In this document: piece after piece, positions 15,784 through 27,355 of the stretch
Layout of the letters: the number at the start of each line of letters is the position of its first letter
How positions within the stretch are numbered: the stretch's first letter is position 1
Source: Acanthochlamys bracteata
Taxonomy: Eukaryota; Streptophyta; Magnoliopsida; Pandanales; Velloziaceae
DNA length: 64,000 nucleotides
Direction: 5' to 3'
Assembly: GCA_019914995.1 (NCBI GenBank)
Contig: CM034135.1
Coordinates: 4,218,501-4,282,500, forward strand
Program-made: the position numbers and the translations under genes
Notes under the pieces: generated by a model
What the model was told of the DNA's origin: nothing
Seen by the model: only the letters and a program-made list of their open reading frames with translations
Databases searched by the model: none

Positions 15784-16544
15784 CATCTAATTCAACCATT
15801 CATCTAGTTCTACTCACTACATGACTAATGTTAGGATTAGCAAGTTTAAAAGCTTATCTACTAAACGAGACGATCGGAGTCCAAATCGGTTACGTATCCG
15901 AGCGGTGAGCTTACCGATTATGATCCCAAAAACACATAAGGTAAAACGGATCAAGGCTAGTCCCGCAACAGGTGCAATGGTTCAAATAGGGTATTGCAAC
16001 TCACCTGCAGATGTGGGACCCACGTGCCGGTAAGTCGGCCGGCTTGCCGGATTTCGGCAAACTCTGGCCAGTGGAGGTTTCAGGTACGGAAAAGAAGCAC
16101 CAGCTACCAAAAACTTCAAAAGAGTGGATACGACGTCCCAATCAATCGCCGGACGTCGGAACCGAGCGATTTCGTGGCAGTTAGGCGATCTAACTTCTCC
16201 CGGCGCCGGAGCTAAGATCTCGGTTCAATTGATAAAGGGGAAGGCATCAGTAAGACGAGGAGATGGACAATTGCTGCTTGGTGGGATTGAATCACCGGCA
16301 AAGACATCCGGCGAACTTAGCGTTTATGCCGTCGGTGAGAATAAGAAAAAAGTCAGAAGACGACCTCACGGTGGCCGGCGGTAGGGGACGGACGGACCGC
16401 GAGTGGGTGAAAAGGGTTGAGGCCACTGGAGAAAGAAAAAGCAAAAAATAAAATAATAATGAACGGGAGTAGGATAAGAACAAATATGAAAATAAAAGAA
16501 AAAAAAACAATTAGCAGAACATTGGACTAGCATTTGAATTAGAC

Positions 16545-16790
16545 GGATGTTTAAGAGTACTTATAGAAAAAAAAAAAAATTTAGAAAAAAAAATATTTTT
16601 AAAATTTTGAAAATAAATTTTATTTTTTTATTTTAAAAAATAATAAAACTAATTAATAAAAAAATATAGTATAAAATGTTTTATATTTTTAAAATATTTT
16701 AATATTCTATAAAATATTTTTAAATTTTATTAAAAAATATTTAAAAAAATTAGAAAAAAAAAAAGCTTCCCTAATATATTCCTAAATTTT
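16545..16790 (+). mobile_element. AT-rich MITE-like element (GTTTGG-type family)
   Basis: About 245 bp of A/T-rich DNA with the order seen in other copies here: an A-rich stretch, a TTTTATTTTTTTATTTT block with AATAATAAAA, a TAAAATNTTTTATATTTTTAAA centre, and an AAAATATTTAAAAAA end. The ends are worn and no target duplication is evident. Membership rests on resemblance to copies at 48.2, 56.4 and 61.6 kb. Confidence 0.5.
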
Positions 16791-17762
16791 ACTTGTACGA
16801 GTCTACGAGGTGCATCATCTACTTAAGATCTGGGCTTCCCACTTGCAACTAATGGGTTCTACCATGCGATCCAGTTTACACTAACAACTTAGGATTGACT
16901 TGGGTTTGTTTGCAAGCCTGGCCCTTCAAATCAACATGGAACTAGCTATAGCTAGCCCATGCACCAGTCGGTCCAACAAGCAAAAATTGTTTTTTTCCAA
17001 AATTACTTCTATATAAGAATTCAAAATATCACACACAGTATCCGTGCGTCTTTAGTGCCTACATAATAAGCCATGTTTTTAAGGAAAAATGATCATAACT
17101 TGCATTAGATTAAGTTCCAAACTATCCAATTTGTCATCAATCTGATTTTTTGTTGATCTAACATTTTGTTGCTTTAATTTGACTATGATTCTCTGTCTGC
17201 TTGTAATATGTTTTTCAGAAGGCAATTTAAGTTGTCTATAATCCGAAATTCCATATTGGAGCCTTTCTCAGTTTGTCTTGGACATCTTGATGCTACAGTT
17301 GCAGTAAATCTTCTTCTCGAAGTCTCAGAGACTTGTGGTTTCTCTTAAATCTTTCATTTATGTAACACATTCCACTAATCCTGCTATCTTAATGGTGTTG
17401 CTTTGGCTTGTGAACTTCCACCAGGGCCTTCCAGCATAATGCAGAACCTAGTCAAAAAACATAAGATAAGGTGTCTTGTTCGCTACTTTGAGAGGCTATG
17501 CGTTTGCATACCTACAGGCTCTGTTTCAAATCAGAGAAACTTCTTTCCTACCAGCAAAATTCTAATCACATTTTCCTTCCAAGTCCGGAATTTTTTGGAG
17601 GAAATTTGATGCACCCCTTTGTCATTTGAGGTATGTTTGTTTCCCCATTTTTGTATAGATATTGCAAACTGCCTTTTCTATGCTTAATGAAGAATACAAA
17701 TTCACTTACTTCCTTTAATGATGCCATTTTCTGAAGTCAACCCCTGATTATTTTCTTGCTTT

Positions 17763-19079
17763 GTAGGTATTCTCTTCAGGTTTGATTGAAGACCAGAAGA
17801 AGGAGGCCCTTGAAGTAGTTTTTCAAATGAATATTTGGGATAAGGTGCTCTTCATACGGGCTGCGTGCAGGTTTTCCTCCTTGTACTCTGATAGGTAGAG
17901 GTTTCCACTTGCTGACTTTTCTTTATCTTAGCTAAAAGTTCATGTAACTGTAGTGCTTCTATTCTTCTGCATCAAATTTTTTTTCCACCTTTGGACTACT
18001 TTATAATGGTCCATAATTTAGCATTTAACTAGGGAGCCTGGTTGTATGCTAACAACAAATATCATTCAGAGAGTAATGGTATCTTCTGGTATAGGATTCA
18101 ATCCTAGAATAGCATAATTTTGTCACACTGCTGGATCACCATTTGGAGCAATCTTTAAGAACTGAAAAAGCAATCCGATTTATTTATGTAGTTGGACTAT
18201 TGCCATACAGTTATGATCGTCATGGATCTGTGTTCTTGGTTATATATTAGAGGAACAATTTGAAATCAGACTTTGTAGCTTCCTTCATCTACCAAATACT
18301 CTATCAGCGGGAAGCATATAGGTACGAGTATTTTATAAGCTTAAGTAGTGAAAATTTTCAAGTATGTTAGGTGTTTTTCATAAACAGGAAACTTCCCCCG
18401 AATGTGAGCCACTACCCTCACTTCCCTTCCATGTCTACTTGGCATTGAGTCACTTGCGCAGACTAGAATATTTTTTGCTAAAATGGAAACATTAATGAGT
18501 TCCACCAGAAGAATAGTTCCGTGCATTGGTTTTATAGAGTATACATGTTGCTCCTAACTTGAATTATAACTAGCCTGCTAAGTTTAATTTGCTCTTGGAG
18601 ATGATGCAACTCTAAATGTTTCTCCTCTGTGCAATAAGTCCTCTAAGTTCTGTCACAGATTCTAGTAGGGATGATACCGACTCTGTTTACCTAGATCAAT
18701 TTGTGTCTTGACGAACCAGATGAAGCACTATACAAATGATGCATGTAGGTAAACAATAATTGTAGTAAAATGATGTTCTTTTGCTGTTTGGAGGCATCAC
18801 GTACATAATATAATGCATAATTTATTTAAATTTAAAAAGACTTCTAGTACACTTTGTTTTTTTTATCTGATTGTTTGCTGGCATTCATTCAGACCTTTTG
18901 TTAAATACTTAAACACCTACTAGAGAGTAGAGACACCTATATAAATGGAATCCTACTGATGCATTTTTTTTTCTTGTTTCAGGTCCTTTGGCCAGCACCA
19001 TTGCAAACCCCATGATGTACAATGTCATGACTTGGTCACACAGATGATCACTGAGAGCAAGCATGCAAATGAAAAATAA
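17763..19079 (+). CDS. Two 3' exons of an unidentified gene
   Basis: An exon from about 17768 to 17871 (acceptor tttgtag, donor AG|gttttc) reads VFSSGLIEDQKKEALEVVF then QMNIWDKVLFIRAACR. It ends in phase 2. The next candidate exon begins after gtttcag near 18983, joins in phase and reads SFGQHHCKPHDVQCHDLVTQ then MITESKHANEK, with TAA at about 19077. The clean phase match and signal-like splice sites suggest a real gene end. A + strand frame at about 17400-17600 could be an upstream exon, but I could not fix its boundaries. I do not recognise the family and infer no function. Confidence 0.4.
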
Positions 19080-19673
19080 AGATAAGTTTTTTTTTTAAAG
19101 TCATATGGATTATGTAAATATCTGAGTCATTTATAAACATTTTCAAGAGATCGTGAACCCATTTACAAACATTCTAAAATATTGTAGGCTCCAGTTGAAT
19201 TCGTCGTGTATGACAGCATGCATGACGTTTCAATTGGAACTGTTAACGAGTGATTAAAATTTCAATTATGAACATGAAGAAAAGGCGCTCTTACTATCTT
19301 CTATGTCGTTAGTAAAATGTTTTCTTTTAAATTGCTAGGTTACCCATAAGTAATTCTTGTTTATTGGCCAGAAGATAACAAATTCTCTCACCTTATCATT
19401 TCAAGTTCTAGGCTTTCTATGTTTCCAACAAATTCTGGCCAGATTTGACTAAATTCAAGACTAAGTTTTTCTTTCTAAAATATTTGATAAGAAAAATAAA
19501 TATTTATCATCACTATTTATGGATAGCATGGGAACAGTGTAGGTATGCACATAGCTCTAATTTCAGCTCTAAAGTAACTTAAGGGCTTTATATTGGTTTT
19601 CCAAACCACATATAGCATCAAATAAACAGTAAATGGAGCAAAGGCATGCAACAGAAATGGCTAGGAGAACTGA

Positions 19674-20195
19674 CCTCTTGTAGCGATTATGCACTAGAAA
19701 AACAAGCAGATGGAAGTCCTTGAAGACATAATTCTTCCAATCCCTCTTCGTAAAATTTCTGATTGGCATAATTAGTAGTTGTGATTCTGCCACACCACCT
19801 CCCTATCTATTATAATCCTCATCAGCATCATCCTTATCTTTCTTCACATTCTTGATAGTGATTTTGTCAAAAATTTATCCAACTTGAAGCCCCACCTTTC
19901 TGCATCCTTTGGTCAATCAGGGTCTTCTTCATCAACAACCAGTGGGTAGTCTTTAAGTAGTTTCTGCATCTTGATCATTCTATTCACTGGGTCAGAATCC
20001 TCTTCTACTTCTGGTGTTTTTGCAATTACTTCTCTGATTTTCCTTCTGAATTCTGCTCGTTTTTCAGGTGTCATAAGCATTGGCATATCATCATCACTGT
20101 CCTCTTCTTCACTGCTGTCGTAGTCATCTCCATCATCCCTAATGTTGCCTAGGACCAGTTCAACAGCTTCGGAGGCTTTCACAATCTTTTCATAT
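19674..20195 (-). pseudogene. Decayed fragment of an At3g49140-like plastid protein gene
   Basis: The best part reads ASEAVELVLGNIRDDGD, an acidic stretch, MLMTPEKRAEFRRKIREVI, AKTPEVEEDSDPVNRMIKMQ and KLLKDYPLVVDEEDPD. This resembles the uncharacterised family represented by Arabidopsis At3g49140. The expected Trp codon after DEEDPD is TGA. Farther on, the family pattern (GWGF, an FFDKITIKN-like stretch, VFKD, LVFLVHNRYKR) persists but is scattered over frames with more stops. A donor-like site (AGAG|GTCAGT) near 19675 is still visible, so this is a decayed genomic copy and not a retrocopy. I could not find the remaining C-terminal exons. The family call is from memory of its sequence pattern. 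Confidence 0.6.
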
Positions 20196-21790
20196 GCAAT
20201 ACATGTAAAATAAAGAAACCTTAATATTGAAATGCTTGTTTTGAGGAGTAGTAATACATATATAGAGAGTGATAAAGGAGAAATCTTTACCATATTCAAT
20301 AAAAAAATCCCGCTTTTTGTTGATGATGATTTGAAGTTGAACCCCTTATTTATCGTAAGGTGAAAAGATTGAAAGTAATGTGAAGAAGAATGTAAAGAGA
20401 ACTGCGTCCTCTCTCTTACACATTTTCTCAAAACACTGAAGCTCAACAATTTGGAGCAAAACCTCTGCTTGCAGAAGATAAACTGAAGTTTGGAATCTTC
20501 TTATTTCTCACGGGTAGCAAAGGTAATAACAATGGAAAGCTGGTGTCCTTTTTGGAACATTTCGTCGAACAAGTGAAGTTCAACTGAGGTTGGGTAGAAC
20601 CATTTTGAAAGAAATTATGTTAATTACAACCAAAAAATATCTGCAATGGTTCCCACAAACAGAGAAACGATATTAGATAATTCTACTCGAGATTGAAAAA
20701 CAACAAAAACCTTATTCTACTACAAATACCTCTCTCATACTGATAACCAATCTTATGTTCTTCTTCTCAGTAGAGATACAGATTATTATAAACCAACTGA
20801 ATTGTTTTGCGAAGACCAACTAGTCACAGACGGCACAGCTCCATGCCACGGGCTTCTCCGGTGAGTTTTTCGTTGATGAAGAAGAAGATTATGGTGAACA
20901 ACCGAGGCCGGTAACTGTAGATTAGAGATGTTTAGGAAGATTCATTTTCTCCAGCAACTCATCCACAAAAGTTTGTAATAAAAAAAGATTTTAGAAAAGT
21001 TCATTTTTTTCCTTAAACCTCTTATTATTATATCATAATTTGGATAATTGTTCGACACTATCAATATTGTATTTTTAAGTAAATTGTAAAAAATATAAAA
21101 ATATAATAATATGAAGTTATTTAAATTGATTTTTTTAATGAAAAAAAATTACTAATGAATACAAAGAACAAACGTTAGGCCTAAGGGAAGCGCGGTAGGG
21201 TCATAACTCAAGGATTCCAAGATTTAAACTTGACTCAACAAAAAGAACGTAACATAATTCACAAAAAATAATAGAACTCTTGCGTATACATTCATTACGC
21301 TAGGGCGTAGTTGAATTGTCACTCAACTTTTTTTTAGATTTAAAATTTGATTATTTACGATATATTAATTACAATTTTGAACTCTTATTTTATTTTTATA
21401 TTAGTTTTACTTTCACAACAATTTTATTTTAAATTTATTCGCATGTATTAATTACTAATCTGACTTAATTTTTTATTAAGTATTATTTTTATGAATCTCA
21501 TTTTTGTGAACTTTTTTTTTTGTAATTGAAACACATTCTAAGAGAGTATATCACTTTATTTAATTTATTTTTAAAAAAATATATTTTAATTAATTAAATA
21601 CAATAATTTTTTTAATTCACTTTAAAATACAATGAAATATATAAAACATTCTCAAATTCATCTCCTTAAAAACTTATCTTTTACATATTTACTTTCAAAA
21701 TATTATTTTACTACAACTGATACACACTCTGACTGTAATTAAATTAAAACAAAAATAATTATGTTGATGATGATTATAACATGTACAAGT
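20196..21790. other. Intergenic, no gene seen
   Basis: Continues upstream of the decayed fragment, with a long minus-strand open stretch into it but no further family similarity. From about 21000 the DNA is very AT-rich. Confidence 0.35.
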
Positions 21791-21794
21791 GCTT

Positions 21795-22248
21795 AAAAAA
21801 AGTTATTTTAAAATAAAAAATATTTTTATTTTATTTTGATAAACGAATTATGCTATTTGATTAAACAAATAATAAAATAAGTAATAAAAATTTTATTATA
21901 TAAAATTATTTTTAAATTTTAATAAATTTTTAAAAATTTTATAAAAAATATATTAAAAATTAAAAAATTATTAAAAAAATGTTGTTGCGAAACAGCTCCG
22001 TACTCTCAAATCAAAATCTTTTTACTGATGTGATTTTTTAGAGTATTTATAAAAAATAATTTCTATAATATAAAGTACTTATTTTATTTTTTATTTAGAA
22101 AATAATAATAATAAAATAATAGTAATAATTTATTATCTAAATTTGTTATAATTTTAAAATTTTAAATAAATTTACATATATAAATAATTTATTAAAATAT
22201 ATAAAATTAATAAATACTTTTTTGAAATTCACTACCAAACGGATCCTT
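21795..22248 (+). mobile_element. Two adjacent AT-rich MITE-like elements
   Basis: Two successive stretches (about 21795-22020 and 22028-22248) share the same internal order of AT-rich blocks as the GTTTGG-type family elsewhere in the window. The second ends in ACCAAACGGATCC, resembling the family end CCAAACG. Terminal repeats are degraded and no clear target duplication was found. Confidence 0.5.
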
Positions 22249-22406
22249 AAACTATTAATAAGTTACAGACACCAGACGACACCTGATTTTGTTTTGTTTT
22301 CCTGTTTCTTTCTTTCTTTTGCAGATAAATTTCCAAGACCTCTCTCTGACATACACAAAAAAATTTCGAATATTTTCTCTCTCTTCTACCTTTCACTTCC
22401 TTAACA

Positions 22407-22414
22407 AAACCCTA
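22407..22414 (+). promoter_or_regulatory. Telo-box upstream of the small membrane-protein gene
   Basis: AAACCCTA 176 bp upstream of the ATG at 22590, within the probable 5' UTR. A 5' UTR intron is likely, because an acceptor-like ctttctgaatctag lies just before the start codon. Confidence 0.5.
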
Positions 22415-22589
22415 GCAATCTCTTTTGTTTTTGCAACTCAACTATTTGTTTCCTGTTCATCAAACCAAGTAGTTCTACCAACCTAAGGCATGTTCAAAAT
22501 ATATAAAAGTAAAATCTCTTTTTTGTTTTTGCTCTATTTCCTGCTGTAAGAAATAACTTTTTTCTTTCTGAATCTAGGAAAATCATTAA

Positions 22590-22967
22590 ATGGACCAGCA
22601 ACAGCAACAACAGCACCAGAATGGTAGCAGTAGCGGAAGCGGAACGTTTGGTCCGTTAATCGGAGTGCTAGCTGCTATCATAGTAATCACAATCATCGCC
22701 GGAATAATCGGAAGGCTTTGTTCAGGAAGAACAATCTTTGGATATGGACGAAGCTTGAATGTTGAATCATGGCTTGAACGGAAATGTTTGGCTTGTATCG
22801 ACGGCCACGTCGATCCTCCGCCTCCAACACCTCCACCGTCATTGCCCGAACAAAACCTGCAGCGACAAAATACCTCAGGAACTGTGCAGCAAGAAAAGCC
22901 GCCACCGCCGCACAACGCCGCCGCCGCCGCTAGTGGTGGTGGTGGTAGTGGAGAGAGCAGTGTCTGA
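22590..22967 (+). CDS. Small single-pass membrane protein, unknown function
   Basis: A 125-residue protein in one exon. It starts with a glutamine run (MDQQQQQQHQNG, encoded by CAG/CAA repeats) and a Ser/Gly linker. One clear membrane span follows at about residues 21-41 (GPLIGVLAAIIVITIIAGII). After it comes a short juxtamembrane domain, FGYGRSLNVESWLERKCLA then CIDG, with two cysteines. The C-terminus is Pro-rich (PPPPTPPP), then Ala-rich and Gly-rich. The W-L/V-E-R-K-C-x-x-C-I-D-G pattern recalls a conserved plant family of uncharacterised small membrane proteins. I infer no activity. The C-terminal tail is low complexity and probably disordered. It has no ER signal peptide, so the span itself would act as anchor. 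Confidence 0.8.
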   Translation: MDQQQQQQHQNGSSSGSGTFGPLIGVLAAIIVITIIAGIIGRLCSGRTIFGYGRSLNVESWLERKCLACIDGHVDPPPPTPPPSLPEQNLQRQNTSGTVQQEKPPPPHNAAAAASGGGGSGESSV

Positions 22968-25856
22968 CTGAGCTCAAAAAAAGCTCTGTTTTTTTACTCT
23001 TTTAATTTTATTAAGTATTTATTATAAGTAAATACTGTTATTTATTGGTTGGGATTTAAAAAGGAGGAAGGAAGTATTTGGTTTCGTAATCTTGCATGTT
23101 CGATCGTTGAAATCTGTTTTTCGCAATTTCTAATCTATAGTTGTTGGGATGGGGAAATCTTATTTTTTCAAGAATATAAATAAATTGCTTTTTAGGATGA
23201 GGACTCTTGTTTATTTTTTTATTATTTGAATGTTTTATTTCCTATTTATTTAGTGTTAAATCAATAAATTGTGGAAATAGTAAATAATTTATGACATATA
23301 TCGGTTGCAATGAAGTGAAATTTTATAAAGTCAGTTTTGGAGAAATAGTTTAAAATTGAATGAAGTTTTATGCTTGATTATAATTAAAAATAATTTACAA
23401 ATTATCTTTATGTTTGATTGTATTTAAAAGTAAAGAAGTATTTAGAATTCTTAAAATAAAACCAGTTTTAAAATGAAGCTTATTTAGAGTTTTAAAATTT
23501 TTTACATAAGAAACAAAAATTATATATAAAAATTATAAGTTATGTAATTTATTTGTAGTTTTAAGAAATTTTCATACTATATAAAACTTACTAGAAAATA
23601 TAACAAAATTTGAAGTAAAAGAAAATGATATATTGTCAAATATCTCCTAGATATAAACTTACATTTTTTATCAAAGAGGAGCTCTAACTAACTGGTTGGT
23701 ACACACTCTTTCTGCAAAGTTGTGGAATCAGAAAAATTTTGCTTTTCTTTATATTCACACAAAAAGTTCACATTTTCCAAAGAAAGATAAAAATTCTCTA
23801 CTAACCACCGATAAGGTGCCTCGGTTTTACATATTTCACTTTTTTGTAATTTATATGAACTTTTTACCGATTTATTTGACTTTTTTGAGAGCGTAATATT
23901 TCTTTCTCATTGTACACAAAACTGAGCGAAACATGCAATGTTACAAGAAGGGCTGCCTGGAATTTATTCATAAAAAGAGGTCTTATTAAAAAAACATATT
24001 TTTTTGGATTATAAAAATACAAATATATGATATTTTATTATATAAAATTTATTTATATGAATAAATTTAAAATATCAAAGAATTATAAAAGTTTTTTAAA
24101 AAGTAAAATGATAGAATAAATAGTAAAATCAGACCTAACAGGAATTCTTCAGATTAGATCGAAAATTATTGATCGGGTCAGAATTTCGGACTAAATCTTA
24201 GAATAAACCGTCATTAGCTTACTCTATGTGATCCGAATTGATCCGAAAGATTTTCGGTTCGATCCAGTTAAGCGATGATTGAGCATCTAGAATCAAGTTT
24301 CATTCAGAACTTTATTAGTTTATCTCTTTCTCTTCCGGTCTCCCCCTATTTCCCTACACATTCGTCCTCCGTCTAAGTTCTTCTCTTCTCTTCTCTTTGC
24401 ATGGCCCAAAAGTTCGACCAATCCACCGTCGCGCTGATCATGATTCATCGACCACTATGGTGAAAATTCAATCGACAATGAGCTGATCTCCAACTTCAAG
24501 TAAGTTTTTCTTTCTCTTTATTTGTTTTGCTGAAAATGGAAAACAAAAAGAAAAAGATTTTATTTTTGTTTTGGTGAATGGTTTACTAGGTTGTCATCGG
24601 TACAGATTTTTGAAGATCATCTCATTTCCAATTTAATTGATTAATAGTTTAAGGGTTTAATGTTTTGGGGATTCTCTCCATAGTTCCTAATGTTGATCAC
24701 TGGGGTTATAATTTTAGATAGTTTGATTTCCTAATAGTTTTCAGCTTGCTGTTCGTAGTTATTTTGAACTTATTGTTCCATTTCTATGAAGGTCATAAAG
24801 TATTTTAGAGAAATTGAGCTCTCTGGACAAAAGAAAAGCTTTCATTATGTATAACTTTGTGTGTGGATTGAATTGATTCCTGATTGCATTATGTGTAGTT
24901 GGTTAAAGGCTTAAAGTCTTTCATCAGTTAATGCAATATTTGCAATCTTAGAAGTAAGGCTAGCTTGCTGGAGACTTCAAAATCCAGATGTATGACATTT
25001 ATGCTTAAATCAGAAGAATCAGCTAATATAGTTTGAGGGCACTATCACTTACGCTACTGGAGATTATTTATAACTAGTATGGCAGCACGCTTGTGTATTC
25101 TACCATGTATGTCCTAGCTTATGTATTATGGATGTATTCTACCATGTATATCCTATGTCCTACCATGTATGTCCAGATTTTTGTATAGAAAGTTTACATA
25201 ACTATCCAAATTTTGTATAAAAAGAAGCTTTGGTTGGTTGAAGCCTTTCACGCAACATTGCATCCTTGGAATTCGGAAGAAGGAACCGATAGGCTAGTTT
25301 GCTAAGACTTTAAATATATTTATAATAATGTAGGTATGTATTCTAGCAGTTATGTATTGCCCGTTTGCTCTTTCATATAGGTCATGAGGCATCAGGGACA
25401 TTCGTAATGTTAGATTTCTAGGCAAAATTCGTTACAGTACACAAACTGCATCTAATGCATATTGCATTGTAGCATTAGCTTCATTGGTATTTTTTAAATA
25501 ATGTTGCCATATTCAAGTAAAGTCCAGGTAATAGGTACTATGTGTTGAAAAGTTTATGCTATATGCAGAGAAATATTAGCATGATATATTAGTTGCTGAT
25601 TATAATAGTTACAAATTTCTATATTTCATCTGTAAATTCGATTTAAACTAGATTATTATGTTTGAAGTTATTTGAAATTCTGGAATAGTTTGCACAGAAT
25701 AAAATTTGTCTATAATGTATGCCAAATAAGTCTTATAATTTTTGTTATTACAATTATCTTGTCATTAATATTATTTAGTCACAAATTTTGAATGATCCAT
25801 TCCATTAATTATATTACAGGGTCTAAATTATGTAGCTGCCTTGTTGTTGCTAGTTA
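22968..25856. other. Intergenic; possible untranslated exon near 24.3-24.5 kb
   Basis: AT-rich up to about 24150. A less AT-rich, pyrimidine-rich stretch (24300-24500) ends at a donor-like CAAG|taagttt near 24500 and could be a 5' exon of a + strand transcript, but no coding exon follows. Its only ATG frame, MAQKFDQSTVALIMIHRPLW, is 20 codons. The following 1.3 kb looks intron-like. Confidence 0.35.
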
Positions 25857-26642
25857 TGAAAACAGACGAAGATGCTTCTTGGATGCTTGTTGCTCTCTTC
25901 AAAAATGCTTCCTGGATGTTTGAAAATTGTTAGTTGTTCTTAAAAAATATTGCGTATAATATATGTATTTGATAATTGGATGAAAACAGAAGAAGATGAT
26001 TCCTATAATGTACGGGTGGCAATATAGATTCATAGGTCAGTTCCAGATCGACCCATATAATAACCGGGTCAAAAATATTCAACCCTAATCTAACCCATTT
26101 ATTTATATGGGTCAAAATTGTCAACCCTAATCCAACCTATTTATAATCGGGTCAAACTCGGATCGACCCATTTAATAATTAAATTATTAAATAAAAATTA
26201 TAAATATTAATTTTTAATAATAATATATCAAAATTATTAATTATGATATATTTAAAAAGAAAAAATATTAATTTTGACAAATTTATAAATTAAATAAAAA
26301 TTAGTTAAAATTAAGATAAATTAAAAATATATATATACAAATTAAATTCAAAATTTTTGCTATTTTTTTCTAATTATTAAATAATATATACTATATAAAT
26401 AGTTAAACGGGTCATTTTCGGGTCAATTCGAATCCGACCCGAATTCGTTTAAATTTTTCGGATCATTTTCGGGTCGACCCGAAATCGACCCAAACTCGCT
26501 TAAGGCTTGACCCGAATTCGATTTTTTCGGGTCGAGTTTTTGGGTCGGGTCGGAATTTGCCACCCCTACCTAAATGGTTGAAAAATGCTTACTGTTCTCT
26601 TAAAAAAATATTATTTGTAATATATATATTTGATAATTGGTA
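25857..26642. repeat. Tandem duplication of about 110-120 bp, split by a MITE
   Basis: Unit 1 (25857-25980) begins TGAAAACAGACGAAGATG and ends TATTTGATAATTGG. Unit 2 begins TGAAAACAGAAGAAGATG at 25981, is interrupted at 26010 by the hAT-like MITE, and resumes at 26569, again ending TATTTGATAATTGG near 26640. The duplication therefore predates the MITE insertion. Confidence 0.75.
26011..26568. mobile_element. hAT-like MITE rich in GGGTCGACCC motifs
   Basis: A 558 bp non-coding element. The left end is TACGGGTGGCAA and the right end, reverse-complemented, is TAGGGGTGGCAA. Flanks are CCTATAATG on the left and CCTAAATG on the right, an 8 bp target duplication apart from one inserted base; 8 bp is the hAT size. 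The outer parts are full of GGGTC/GACCC words and the centre is AT-rich. Degraded relatives lie at 62.6 and 63.3 kb. No transposase is encoded. Confidence 0.8.
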
Positions 26643-26891
26643 GACCAAATATAACTTGATGGATTGATCCTTTGACACGTGATAAACCGGTGATCCAGTG
26701 GTAGTTTTTTTAGATCAATGTTCGGATGAGGTCTGACTATATTGGGAATAATTTAGGTCGACTCGAAATCTATTGATCTAAACATGAAACCGATTCACGT
26801 GAGCAAAATAATCGATTATGCTACTGATGTGGTATGACCTTGGACGGGTCTTGGATTGGCTCGTCTGGCCACTTAAAAGAAAAAATTAATA

Positions 26892-27355
26892 AGATGCACC
26901 TTTTTGTAAAAGGAAAATTTCTAAGCTACTAGATTACTAGAATAACTAATTGTATTTCTCCCGTGCCTCTCTCATCAGGCTTACATCTTTTATTTATACT
27001 AATAAGAATTTCTCTACAAAAGAACTCATGTTTGAAGAGAACTTCTAAAACCTATGGACTCTGTTCAACAACTAATTATTTTAACTAGACTCCTTTCAAA
27101 ACTCTAATTCTTGTTGCTTAACTCAAATCTGTAAACAACTTATTAATTAAACTATTTGACACTTAGATCAAAGTGCCCACCAGGAATCCGAGACCTCTGT
27201 TCCCGGTTGTTGCACTCAGGTGTCATTCCAGTTACATCTAGCTGCTACTGGATGCAACCTGGGGAAGCTCTGCCAATTTTTTTTTTTTTTGTTGTATTTT
27301 TCGACGTGGATGCTCTTCTATGATTTTTCTAGAGAACGTCCTGTCACGCACATCA
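26892..27355 (-). repeat. 3' LTR of the Ty3/gypsy fossil
   Basis: About 464 bp, matching 32012-32470 along its whole length with about 40 differences. The expected termini read TGATGCAC and GCACATCA on the + strand. The polypurine tract lies just inside at about 27356-27368. Confidence 0.9.

Noticed and set aside
15821-16451. Overlapping + strand frames in the GC-richer patch near 16 kb
   Set aside because: No domain, no splice context and no family resemblance; GC-rich patches in AT-rich DNA give such frames by chance.
22586-22915. Minus-strand open frames opposite the small membrane-protein gene
   Set aside because: They mirror the low-complexity codons of the + strand gene, and the + strand product has a coherent membrane-protein layout and upstream signals.
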